Part shown: positions 19,379 through 27,056 of the stretch, in pieces
Layout of the letters: every line of letters begins with the position of its first letter
How positions within the stretch are numbered: position 1 is the stretch's first letter
Source of the DNA: Methanobrevibacter sp.
GTDB lineage: Archaea > Methanobacteriota > Methanobacteria > Methanobacteriales > Methanobacteriaceae
Assembly (NCBI RefSeq): GCF_015062985.1
Contig: NZ_SUTI01000009.1
Location: forward strand, 20,325-84,324
Reading direction: 5' to 3'
Length of the DNA stretch: 64,000 nt
Translations under genes and position numbers: made by a program
The notes under the pieces: model-generated
What the model saw: only the letters and a program-made list of their open reading frames with translations
Databases searched by the model: none
Told to the model about the DNA's origin: nothing

Positions 19379-19840
19379 CTACATCTCAATAATTGGTAAT
19401 TGAATTTCAGTTACGTATTCTTTTTCGTCATCACAATTGAAAAAATTCTTAACTAATACTTCTTTAGGTGATCCTATAATGTCATAATGATTTTCCTGGG
19501 CGATATCGACCAATTTGGCATAGGTATCCAAAATGTTATCAGAAGGTCCTTCATGAATTCCTGATAAAACTTTATGCTCCACCATGTTAACGACACGAAT
19601 CATATCTTTTTCATCGGCATCCTCTTTAATGACAATGCTTACGTCATATACTGCATCGCCTTCATTAACTTCATGTCTTGGTGAGAAATAAACAATGAAA
19701 GGTTCACCGTCAACCTCTATCTCTTCAGCATCAACCCAACCCATCAATTTAGAAACTAATATCTCCAAATCTGTAATGGGGCCTTTATAATTAATAACTC
19801 CTAATTTTTGTTCTGGAATGACTTTTACTTCGCTTTCCAT
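19379..19840 (-). CDS. GyrI-like effector-binding domain protein
   Basis: The 153-residue protein has the stand-alone GyrI/AraC-effector fold, made of two SHS2-type repeats. It opens with VKVIPEQKLGVINYKGP (the 'V.Y.G' start of the family) and repeats the pattern at HKVLSGIHEGPSDNI. These domains bind small ligands or drugs, and some hydrolyse them. There is no DNA-binding region, so it is not itself a repressor. AGGTGATATT gives a strong ribosome site. It follows moeA on the same strand and precedes a small coiled-coil gene. The ligand is unknown. Confidence 0.72.
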   Translation of the reverse strand: MESEVKVIPEQKLGVINYKGPITDLEILVSKLMGWVDAEEIEVDGEPFIVYFSPRHEVNEGDAVYDVSIVIKEDADEKDMIRVVNMVEHKVLSGIHEGPSDNILDTYAKLVDIAQENHYDIIGSPKEVLVKNFFNCDDEKEYVTEIQLPIIEM

Positions 19841-19867
19841 AATATCACCTTTACATTAATTATGCTT

Positions 19868-21091
19868 TTAATTAAATAAATAAACTTCTACTTCCTCGCC
19901 TTCATCCAAAAGTTCAACAGATTTCGGCACCTTTACATAACCGTCAGCACTTGACAATGAAAAAATTGCACCGGAATCCTTAAAAATAGGATGAACATCT
20001 TCGCCATCGACTTTAACCAGCTGATATTGCATCCTGCCAACCGGAGAGTGAATTCTTCTAGTCATTTTTCCTTTGATTGTTTCAAGTTCGAAATTTCTGT
20101 CAATGCCTGCCAATTTAGTTAAAGGTTGAGCGACAAATGCATTGAATATCATTAAAGCGGAAACCGGATTTCCAGGCAGTCCGATTACAATCTTATTATC
20201 GATGACACCGACAATTGTCGGCTTGCCCGGTTGAACTGAAATTCCATGAATATGAACTTCGCCCAGTTCATCTAAAACATGCTTTAAAACATCTCCTAAA
20301 CCTGCTGAAGTTCCACCGGAACAAAGGAGAATGTCCACTTCACTTAAAGAACTGATTATTTTTTCTTTGACTTCATCATAATCGTCCCTCATTATGCCTA
20401 AAAAGTGGGCGTCACAACCGCATGAAATTCCTGCATTTTTAATCATGCCGCCATTGACATCATATATCTTACCGTATTCAAGTTCCTGTCCCTGAAGGAC
20501 AATCTCATTTCCTGAAGATACCACGCCAACACTAGGTTTCTTATAAACCTCGATTGTTTCAAAACCTTGTGAAAGCAAAACACCAATTTTTCCAGGATTT
20601 AAAAAATCGCCTTTTTTGAGGATTAGATTGCCCTCTTCAATGTCTGAGCCTTTTTTAGCAACGTCCTGTGAGGGTGTTGCAGTGGTCAGCAGGTTAACTT
20701 CATCCCCTAATTTTTCACAATACTCAACCATTACAACGGATTGTGATCCTTCAGGCATGGCTGCACCGGTACTGATTTCAATACATTTTCCCTTTTCAAC
20801 TTTTTTGTCTGTTGTTGAGCCTGCTTCCAGAAAATCAATTACTTCCAATGTATTAGGTGATTCCTCTGAAGCGCCGAAACTATCTTCAGCCAATATTGCA
20901 AATCCATCTTTTAATGCTTTATTAAACGGTGGGAAATCCATTCTTGAGTAAACATCATTATATAAAATTCTTCCATAAGCTTCAGTGACTAAAATTTCTT
21001 CACTTTGAGGTTTTAAATTTTCATCAAATAAATTTTGAATAATATCTATCGCTTCATCACATTCCTTTATCTTTAAAAATTCGGTTCCCAT
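19868..21091 (-). CDS. moeA: molybdopterin molybdotransferase MoeA-like
   Basis: MoeA inserts molybdate or tungstate into adenylylated molybdopterin; methanogens need this for formylmethanofuran dehydrogenase. The 407-residue protein has the expected domains: N-terminal segments I/II with EAYGRILYNDV and PPFNKALKDGFAI, a MoaB/MogA-like domain with VGVVSSGNEIV, CSGGTSAGLGDV and GLPGNPVSALMIF, and a C-terminal domain IV. The usual S/AMDGYA reads ALKDGFA here: the Asp is kept but Met is replaced by Lys. A paralogue elsewhere in the genome is possible. GGGGTTATT precedes the ATG, and the promoter is divergent from aIF1A. Confidence 0.86.
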   Translation of the reverse strand: MGTEFLKIKECDEAIDIIQNLFDENLKPQSEEILVTEAYGRILYNDVYSRMDFPPFNKALKDGFAILAEDSFGASEESPNTLEVIDFLEAGSTTDKKVEKGKCIEISTGAAMPEGSQSVVMVEYCEKLGDEVNLLTTATPSQDVAKKGSDIEEGNLILKKGDFLNPGKIGVLLSQGFETIEVYKKPSVGVVSSGNEIVLQGQELEYGKIYDVNGGMIKNAGISCGCDAHFLGIMRDDYDEVKEKIISSLSEVDILLCSGGTSAGLGDVLKHVLDELGEVHIHGISVQPGKPTIVGVIDNKIVIGLPGNPVSALMIFNAFVAQPLTKLAGIDRNFELETIKGKMTRRIHSPVGRMQYQLVKVDGEDVHPIFKDSGAIFSLSSADGYVKVPKSVELLDEGEEVEVYLFN

Positions 21092-21111
21092 AATAACCCC
21101 TTTTTATATAA

Positions 21112-21165
21112 AATCCAATAAATTAATATATAATATATAGATAAATATATAAATAATTTAATCTT
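21112..21165. promoter_or_regulatory. divergent promoter between moeA and aIF1A
   Basis: This run of TATA-like words (TTAATATATAATATATAG and ATAAATATATAAATAATTTA) lies in the 108-base gap and fits promoters for both genes. No inverted repeat beyond the AT pattern is apparent. Confidence 0.4.
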
Positions 21166-21199
21166 ATGGTGAAAAGTATTATTATTTGGAGGAGAGTAT

Positions 21200-21499
21200 T
21201 TGTCTAAACCTAATCAACAACAAGAATATAGAAGAGTGAGAACTCCTAAAAAGGGAGAAATCCCAGGAGTAGTTGAACAAATTATGGGACACGGAAAATT
21301 AAAAGTTCGTTGTGCTGATGGAAATATAAGAATGACCAGAATCCCTGGAAAAATGAAAAAACGTATTTGGATTCGTGAAGGAGACGTAATCCTTGTAAAA
21401 CCATGGGATTTCCAATCTGATGAAAAAGCTGATGTGATCTGGAGATATACAAAAACAGAATCAAACTGGCTTGAAAGAAAAGGCTACCTAAAAATGTAG
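21200..21499 (+). CDS. eif1A: translation initiation factor aIF1A
   Basis: aIF1A is an S1/OB-fold factor that assists scanning-free start selection on the small ribosomal subunit. The 99-residue protein reads RRVRTPKKGEIPGVVEQIMG, then KVRCADGNIRMTRIPGKMKKRIWIREGDVILVKPW, a full match to the family. The start codon is TTG, fixed by GGAGGAGAG seven bases upstream. It starts the ribosome and topoisomerase gene string seen in related methanogens, with rio1 next. A T-run follows the stop. Confidence 0.95.
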   Translation: MSKPNQQQEYRRVRTPKKGEIPGVVEQIMGHGKLKVRCADGNIRMTRIPGKMKKRIWIREGDVILVKPWDFQSDEKADVIWRYTKTESNWLERKGYLKM

Positions 21500-21511
21500 T
21501 CTAACTACTTA

Positions 21512-21519
21512 TTTTTTTT
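21512..21519 (+). terminator. T8 tract after aIF1A
   Basis: A run of eight T bases lies between the aIF1A stop and the rio1 start. It may terminate part of the transcripts or simply be the rio1 leader. Confidence 0.3.
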
Positions 21520-21526
21520 GATTTTA

Positions 21527-22300
21527 ATGGATTCAAAAATAGCGAAAGCTGATGCCAAACATGAAAAGCTGCATTCCCAAAAAAGAAAAAAGGACAGTTC
21601 CGACAGAAAAGTGGGGAATGAAATTTTTGATAAGATAACATTAGAAACATTATATAAACTAGCTAATCAAGGTTATATAGATATTTTAAATGGTGCAATA
21701 AGCACAGGCAAAGAAGCGAATGTGCTTACAGGCATAACCGATGCTGAAGAATATGTGGCTGTTAAAATCTACAGAATTGCCACTTCTGATTTTAAAAAGA
21801 TGGATTACTACCTTAAAGGCGATCCTCGATTCAACATTAAAACTAAAAATAAAAGGAAAATAATTTATTCCTGGGTTACAAAGGAATTCAAAAACCTGAC
21901 TCGTCTTGAATCCGCAGGAGTTAAAGTTCCACATCCAATTACAAGCTCCAATAATGTGCTTTTAATTGAATTCATTGGTGATGAAGACGGAAATCCTGCA
22001 CAACCTGTTAAAAACCAGCCCCCTAAAAATCCTGATGAATTCTTTAACAAGTTGCTTGTAAATCTGAAACTCTTTGTAAATGAAGCCAAATTAGTGCATG
22101 GGGACTTATCCAATTACAATATTCTAAATCAGGATGAAGAACCGGTGATTATTGACGTGTCACAATCAGTTGTTTTAGACAATCCTATTTCAAAAGAGCT
22201 TCTTGAAAGGGACATAAACACTTTAGTTAGAGAATATACAAAACTTGGTGTTGAAACTAGTTTTAACGAAATTTGGGAATATGTAAATCCTAAATTTTAA
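21527..22300 (+). CDS. rio1: RIO1 serine/threonine protein kinase
   Basis: Rio1 is an atypical kinase/ATPase for late small-subunit maturation. From ATG 21527 the protein is 257 residues. It has the flexible RIO loop STGKEANVL at 59-67, the ion-pair Lys in VAVKIYR, the catalytic HGDLSNYN starting at His191 (Asp193), and IDVSQS with the metal-binding Asp210. A TTG at 21518 is three codons upstream, but ATG is preferred. In relatives this gene sits directly before the KH-domain protein gene, as both act in 16S rRNA processing; here about 3.8 kb separates them. The last codons, including the stop, form the left copy of the 14-base repeat noted below. Confidence 0.95.
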   Translation: MDSKIAKADAKHEKLHSQKRKKDSSDRKVGNEIFDKITLETLYKLANQGYIDILNGAISTGKEANVLTGITDAEEYVAVKIYRIATSDFKKMDYYLKGDPRFNIKTKNKRKIIYSWVTKEFKNLTRLESAGVKVPHPITSSNNVLLIEFIGDEDGNPAQPVKNQPPKNPDEFFNKLLVNLKLFVNEAKLVHGDLSNYNILNQDEEPVIIDVSQSVVLDNPISKELLERDINTLVREYTKLGVETSFNEIWEYVNPKF

Positions 22301-22302
22301 AT
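22289..22302 (+). repeat. left copy of direct repeat CCTAAATTTTAAAT
   Basis: This 14-base word covers the end of rio1 and recurs exactly at 26028-26041, just before the KH-domain gene. The two copies bracket the accessory genes. It is AT-rich, so chance similarity is possible. Confidence 0.45.
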
Positions 22303-22769
22303 TATGAAACAACATCACTTTGTTCCAAACTTAAATGATTTAAAGTCTGATTTGCAAAAATATAATTCAAAATATTTGCCAATGTTCTTCCAACCACTAA
22401 TCCTGCCCAAATTCCAGTTAAACCAAATGAGAAAAATATCCCAAACAGATATGTGAAAAAGACTGAGAATAATAATTCCCGGACAAGTGTCCACATCAAA
22501 CTATGGAACCCTTTACCAAGCCCCTGATATAGAAATGTTGATGGCAACCCGATTCCTAAAAATGGCAGACAGAAAACCACTATCCTTATAAATAATACTA
22601 AACCACCAAGTAAATCGCTGTTTTCTGAAGTGTGAACGAAAATTAAACCCAAAGGTTGTGCAAATACAAATATACAAATAGCAATTAAGGTTCCAAGAAT
22701 TACTGCACACTTGCATCCGAAATGATCATGTTCATTATTCAGATTGGAGTAAAATAATTTTTTATATCC
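22302..22769 (-). pseudogene. C-terminal remnant of a MATE family efflux transporter
   Basis: An open frame of 155 codons ends in LNHLSLEQSDVVS and contains the last membrane segments of a MATE transporter (GTLIAICIFVFAQPLGLIF, PSTFLYQGLGKGFHS, GLTGIWAGLVVGRTLANIL). MATE proteins have about 450 residues and 12 membrane segments; here the first two thirds are missing. An in-frame TGA at 22770-22772 closes the frame upstream, and only a TTG at 22652 could start it. I therefore call it a decayed gene. It is convergent with rio1 and lies at the left end of the accessory insertion. Confidence 0.75.
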
Positions 22770-22834
22770 TCAAATTGGATAGGAAATATCTAAAAAAAGT
22801 TAATGTAAAAAAAAATAAAAAGATAACAGTAGCT

Positions 22835-23605
22835 TCAATCACCATAAATGCTTTTTCGAATATTATCCATAAATGCTTTTTCATCATCAGTTAAGTCAAT
22901 TGAATCGAATTTGTCTACATGCATACGCCTGATACGAATTACAAATACTAGAATTAAGATTAATAAAAAAGATAATAAACTAAGAAATGGAGATATGAAT
23001 GCCAAGAGAAGTGATATTATTGAACTGATGAGCGGCGCCAACAATAGGTAGAATGCTGTCAATGTAACACCTTTAAGATACAACTTCAAGTTAGGCATTT
23101 CTATTCCATCATTGTAATTATCGTGGAATGCAGTTTTTATTTCTTCTTTTTTATCAAAATACTCTTTAAAATTATGCCTAATCAATAGCATGAACATAAT
23201 TAGGTATAATAAACTAATCAACATTATCAATAATGAAAAGAATACATTTGCATTGGCATAATGGTAAAATTTAAAAAGGAATCCTGTTGCAAATGGTATC
23301 AAACAAACGGTTGCCATTGTAAACATGTTCAATGTCAATATTATATAGCTTATTTTTTTAAAATTAAAAAGAATAACCGTATTTTCCCAAAAATTATATA
23401 CAATATAAAAACTAATGAAATATATTAAAATAGCTGGCACTAAAGAATTTATAAAATATTCGTTTAACGCAACACCAGATGAGATCTCCGTCATTGTTGG
23501 AACTGCAAATTCCAAAACAAGAATTGTCATGGCGATTGCAAAAACACCATCGGTAATCGCAGAATGCCTATCAGTAAAATTATTAAACAACTCAATTTTT
23601 GCCAT
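22835..23605 (-). CDS. TMEM175 family potassium channel-like membrane protein
   Basis: TMEM175 proteins form potassium-permeable channels with six membrane segments per subunit and no P-loop. The 256-residue protein starts with the family signature region (RHSAITDGVFAIAMTILVLE), has six hydrophobic segments, and a charged loop near 150-170. The canonical FSD motif reads ITD here: the Asp is kept and the aromatic residue is lost. The C-terminal tail (HVDKFDSIDLTDDEKAFMD) is soluble. The ATG has no ribosome site, which suggests a leaderless mRNA. It lies inside the insertion next to another pore-like gene. Ion selectivity is family-based inference. Confidence 0.75.
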   Translation of the reverse strand: MAKIELFNNFTDRHSAITDGVFAIAMTILVLEFAVPTMTEISSGVALNEYFINSLVPAILIYFISFYIVYNFWENTVILFNFKKISYIILTLNMFTMATVCLIPFATGFLFKFYHYANANVFFSLLIMLISLLYLIMFMLLIRHNFKEYFDKKEEIKTAFHDNYNDGIEMPNLKLYLKGVTLTAFYLLLAPLISSIISLLLAFISPFLSLLSFLLILILVFVIRIRRMHVDKFDSIDLTDDEKAFMDNIRKSIYGD

Positions 23606-23786
23606 TAATTAAAATAGTGTTCTTCATTTTATTTAATCTTATGCGAAATATAGTCCTATTTAATCCTGATTGAACTTCATCTAAAACAGTTTTACAGAAT
23701 ATACACACCCTGTTAATATGTTGTTAAAAAAAGAAATATTAATAAATGAACAAAAACTAAGTATACTTTAAGAGATGTAGTAAACT

Positions 23787-23951
23787 GAGGTCGATAGCAT
23801 AGATATAAATAGAAAAAAATCATTAATACGTTCAAAGGAACTTGACAAAATCGCTATTAACGATAAAAAACATGAATCAAAAGTCAGAACCGGATTTAGT
23901 GACTTTTCTAAAAATCTGTATGCCTCTAATAAAAATAAAATTTTAAATGAA
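23787..23951 (+). other. probable 5' extension of the kamA-like gene with ATA in the start position
   Basis: The KamA frame stays open upstream of 23952 back to TAA at 23781. The extension encodes about 50 residues (through KVRTGFSDFSKNLYASNK) with no ATG, GTG or TTG. GAGGT at 23787-23791 is followed after seven bases by ATA at 23799, exactly where a start codon would be. Either ATA initiates or an ATG has mutated. Confidence 0.5.
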
Positions 23952-25016
23952 TTGAATGCAAGCGAAGAAGATTGGAATAATCCTAAATGGCAATTAAAGA
24001 ATCGTATTAGTGATGTGGATGAAATTTTAAAATATGTTGATCTTACGGCTGAAGAGTATAGGGATATAAAATGTGTCAGCGAAAAATATAGATTTGCAAT
24101 AACTCCATATTATTTTTCATTAATCGATTTTAACAATCCTCTTTGTCCAATAAGATTGCAATCCATTCCAGATATTAGGGAATTTGATGAAACCGGCGAA
24201 TTAGATCCAATGAATGAAAAACAATCAAATCCTTGCGGAAAAATCACCAGAAGATATCCTAACAAGTTGATTATCAATGTTACTAATGCTTGTCCCATGT
24301 ACTGCAGGCACTGCCAACGCCGCAGATTAATAGGCAGCTTTGATAAAAACAGTTCTAAAAACGATATTGACGAATCAATATATTTTATAAAAAATAATCC
24401 TGCAATCAGAGAAGTTTTGATTACCGGAGGAGATGCACTGCTGTTATCCAATAGGAAATTAGAATACATTTTTGAGGAATTATCCCATATCGACCATGTT
24501 GAAATACTAAGAGTCGGTACAAGAACATTAGCGACACTCCCATTTAGAATTAATGATGATTTGGCCATTTTACTTAGAAAATATAAAGTGCAACTCTCAA
24601 CACAATTCAATCATGCATGTGAGATTACTCCGGAAGCCGTCAGGGCAATTGATTTGTTAGTCGATCATGGAGTGCTTGTAAGAAATCAGATGGTATTATT
24701 ACATAATATTAATGACGATAAGTATTGTATTCAAAAAACCAATGAAGAATTGCAAAAGTATCGTGTAATCCCCTATTATCTATTCCACCCGAAAGATATT
24801 CAAGGTACCAAACATTTCCAGGTCGATATTTCTAAAGGTTTGGAAATCATGAAACATTTGGAAGGCAGAACAAGCGGAATGTGCAAACCAACATACATCT
24901 ACAATTCACCACTTGGCCTTGGCAAAGTGCCTTTGGTTCCAATTGAAAATATCCAATATGTTGAAGACGGATATAATTTGACAACTTGGGAAAACAAAAC
25001 AATTAAAAAACGTTAG
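23952..25016 (+). CDS. KamA-like radical SAM/PLP enzyme (lysine 2,3-aminomutase family)
   Basis: KamA-family enzymes shift an amino group from C2 to C3 using S-adenosylmethionine, a [4Fe-4S] cluster and PLP. From the TTG at 23952 the protein has 354 residues. The cluster motif CPMYCRHC has Cys114, Cys118 and Cys121, preceded by KWQLKNRI typical of the family. Near the C-terminus SPLGLGKVPLVP keeps the Lys that binds PLP, although the usual PGGGGK is altered. The frame extends to about 23799 without a normal start. No acetyltransferase ablB follows, so N-acetyl-beta-lysine synthesis is not demonstrated. Glutamate aminomutase is an alternative. Confidence 0.8.
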   Translation: MNASEEDWNNPKWQLKNRISDVDEILKYVDLTAEEYRDIKCVSEKYRFAITPYYFSLIDFNNPLCPIRLQSIPDIREFDETGELDPMNEKQSNPCGKITRRYPNKLIINVTNACPMYCRHCQRRRLIGSFDKNSSKNDIDESIYFIKNNPAIREVLITGGDALLLSNRKLEYIFEELSHIDHVEILRVGTRTLATLPFRINDDLAILLRKYKVQLSTQFNHACEITPEAVRAIDLLVDHGVLVRNQMVLLHNINDDKYCIQKTNEELQKYRVIPYYLFHPKDIQGTKHFQVDISKGLEIMKHLEGRTSGMCKPTYIYNSPLGLGKVPLVPIENIQYVEDGYNLTTWENKTIKKR

Positions 25017-25196
25017 ATGCACCAATGTAGCCCCAGAATACTATTTTTAAAATTAAAAGTGAAATTTCTTTGTTGAAAAATGAATTTCTCCTATCATATG
25101 GGGTTATCAAAGCCAAACACAATCTGATAGTCAATAGAGCATCTTTCCAATACATACGTAAAATATTAATAACAATAATATTAAAAATATAAAATT

Positions 25197-26003
25197 ATGT
25201 TAGGATTGGAACTAAATCAAAGTCATATATTCCCATTTATTTTAGAAGTAATTGTTTTCTTGATATTGGTGGGGATTGTTGAAGTTATTTCAAAAAGGGT
25301 AAAAAATAGTAATAGTAGAGTGCTGAATCCCAAGGAATATTTCCCTGAAGAAGAACTCCATTCATTAAGGCAAATATTCTACTTGATAATGATGGGATTC
25401 TGTTTTACAAATCTATTATATTCCTTCATTTTCATCGAATCGGATATAATCTATTTTGTGATATTCGACATTATTCTTTCATTATATATTGCAACTACAT
25501 TGGATAAAAGTTCCTTAAAAAATAAAATTTTACTATTCTTATTAATTCCATATGGATCTTTAAATTACATATTATTTGGTTTCAGTCTTATAGGGCTACT
25601 TGATTTAATCCATATCCCAGTATTCATTTACCTAATAAAACTATATTATGACAAATTTAGGGAATATACTCAATCAAATGGTTTGGGAATAACAATAATC
25701 ATATTATTCATATTAGTCTTCGTTAGTTTTTTTATTACCCAAATTGCCGAAAATGTCAATGCACTAGATTCACTCGTTATGGTTTCAAATGCATTTACCA
25801 GTAATGGATATACTGTTCTAGGAGACTCCATTATTGGAAAAATCGACGATATCATTTTGGTTTGGGGAGGTTATCTGTTATCCGGCGTAGGTACCGCAAC
25901 TTTAACAGCAGGAATTTTAACAAAACACTTTAACAAACAATTCGAAGAATTGAACAACAAAATTGATAGGTTGCAAGAATCAAATAAGAATGATGATGAC
26001 TGA
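25197..26003 (+). CDS. membrane protein with pore-loop-like C-terminal region, possible ion channel
   Basis: The 268-residue protein has about six hydrophobic segments, then a soluble coiled-coil tail (KQFEELNNKIDRLQESNK). The last two segments flank SNAFTSNGYTVLGDSIIGK, which resembles a potassium-channel pore helix plus filter (TTxGYGD-like, with GYTVLGD here). The following segment is glycine-rich (WGGYLLSGVGTATLTAGI), as in inner gating helices. A short AT-rich leader and no strong ribosome site are seen. I do not recognise a named family. The channel reading is inference, but it gains weight from the TMEM175-like neighbour. It closes the accessory insertion before the KH gene. Confidence 0.55.
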   Translation: MLGLELNQSHIFPFILEVIVFLILVGIVEVISKRVKNSNSRVLNPKEYFPEEELHSLRQIFYLIMMGFCFTNLLYSFIFIESDIIYFVIFDIILSLYIATTLDKSSLKNKILLFLLIPYGSLNYILFGFSLIGLLDLIHIPVFIYLIKLYYDKFREYTQSNGLGITIIILFILVFVSFFITQIAENVNALDSLVMVSNAFTSNGYTVLGDSIIGKIDDIILVWGGYLLSGVGTATLTAGILTKHFNKQFEELNNKIDRLQESNKNDDD

Positions 26004-26027
26004 TTGATTTTGAACTGATGTTTTCAA

Positions 26028-26041
26028 CCTAAATTTTAAAT
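26028..26041 (+). repeat. right copy of direct repeat CCTAAATTTTAAAT
   Basis: Identical to 22289-22302 at the end of rio1. It stands between the pore-like membrane protein gene and the KH-domain gene, so the pair encloses the four accessory genes. Confidence 0.45.
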
Positions 26042-26096
26042 AACTTCGATTAAATAACTATTATTAATTGTAATTCAAAGAAAAAAAGGTGAAATT

Positions 26097-26714
26097 ATGC
26101 CAGAAACTGATTATTTAAAAATACCTCAAAATAGAGTAGGGGCATTAATTGGAAGCAATGGAAAAGTTAAGAAGTCCATTGAAAATGCAACTGGAACTAT
26201 TCTCGATATAGACAGTGAGGAAGGAACAGTTTATATTACACCTAGAGAAGATATGGAAGATCCACTAGGCGTATGGAATGCAAATCATATTGTTAAAGCT
26301 GTAGCTCGAGGATTTAATCCCGAAGTTGCACTCAAATTAGTCAGTGATGATATTTATTTAGAAGTAATCAGCTTGCCGCTATATATAGGCAAATCAAAAA
26401 AAGCCCTTGCAAGACACAAAGGTAGAATTATTGGAAAAGACGGTAAAACTCGTGAAATAATAATGGAAATGGCTGAAGTGGATATGGCGATTTACGGAAA
26501 AACTGTTTCATTAATCGGTGAAATGGACAATATAATGGTTGCTAAAGAAGCTATTGAAATGATTTTAAATGGATCAAGGCATAAATCCGTCTATGGCTTT
26601 TTAGAACATAAAAAAGAAGATTTAAAAAGAAAAGAATTCAATGAATTGGTTGGAATCGAAGAAGATAAAATCGAATTTAAAGATGGAATCGACTTCGATG
26701 AAAAAGACTACTAG
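26097..26714 (+). CDS. archaeal KH-domain RNA-processing protein (Pno1/Dim2-like)
   Basis: This is the archaeal counterpart of the ribosome assembly factor Dim2/Pno1, which binds the 3' end of 16S rRNA near the cleavage site. The 205-residue protein has two KH domains with GxxG loops GSNG (19-22) and GKDG (113-116), and an acidic C-terminus. GGTGAAATT gives the ribosome site. In relatives it lies directly after rio1, which supports its function and shows the gene string is interrupted here. A hairpin terminator follows. Confidence 0.92.
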   Translation: MPETDYLKIPQNRVGALIGSNGKVKKSIENATGTILDIDSEEGTVYITPREDMEDPLGVWNANHIVKAVARGFNPEVALKLVSDDIYLEVISLPLYIGKSKKALARHKGRIIGKDGKTREIIMEMAEVDMAIYGKTVSLIGEMDNIMVAKEAIEMILNGSRHKSVYGFLEHKKEDLKRKEFNELVGIEEDKIEFKDGIDFDEKDY

Positions 26715-26739
26715 GAGCTAACCCTCCTAACTTTTTTTA
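26712..26739 (+). terminator. hairpin plus U-tract terminator after the KH gene
   Basis: TAGGAG (overlapping the stop codon) pairs with CTCCTA across a six-base loop and is followed by a T7 run. Confidence 0.6.
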
Positions 26740-27056
26740 TTTTATAAATTGATTATGAAAATTTCCATGAAATTTCATATCAAAGAAACATTACAATATT
26801 AGCTATATTTTAATCAAAGAATACTATAAAAATTATGTCAATAATAGCAAACTATTATATACTTTAACAAATATATATAGATAGCATAGTGTAAATACTA
26901 TATTTTCTACATGTTTTAAAATTATTATTTTACCACATATTTCTACAAGTCATATAGGGTGCTGTAAAAATATTACTTTTCAAATGCTCTCTGACTTGAT
27001 TTAAATATAACATCACATAATAAACTAAAACATATATAATTTTAGGAGGAAAAATA
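26740..27056. other. AT-rich intergenic region with the top6B promoter
   Basis: About 320 bases lack a plausible gene. The segment holds a 12-base palindrome ATGAAATTTCAT at 26767-26778, a short inverted repeat AATAG/CTATT near 26845, TTTAAATATAAC at about 27000 (a TATA box at the right distance for a leadered mRNA), and CATATATAAT at 27031-27040. AGGAGG follows, just before the TTG start. Confidence 0.45.

Noticed and set aside
22513..22716. Open frame of 67 codons next to the MATE remnant
   Set aside because: The MATE-like residues continue in a different frame through this interval, so this one is a shadow.
24110..24610. 166-codon open frame on the minus strand
   Set aside because: Antisense inside the KamA-like gene, whose cluster motif proves the other frame is real.
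26767..26778. Palindrome ATGAAATTTCAT
   Set aside because: Short, AT-rich and isolated. It is not repeated and not placed over a promoter element, so no operator is claimed.
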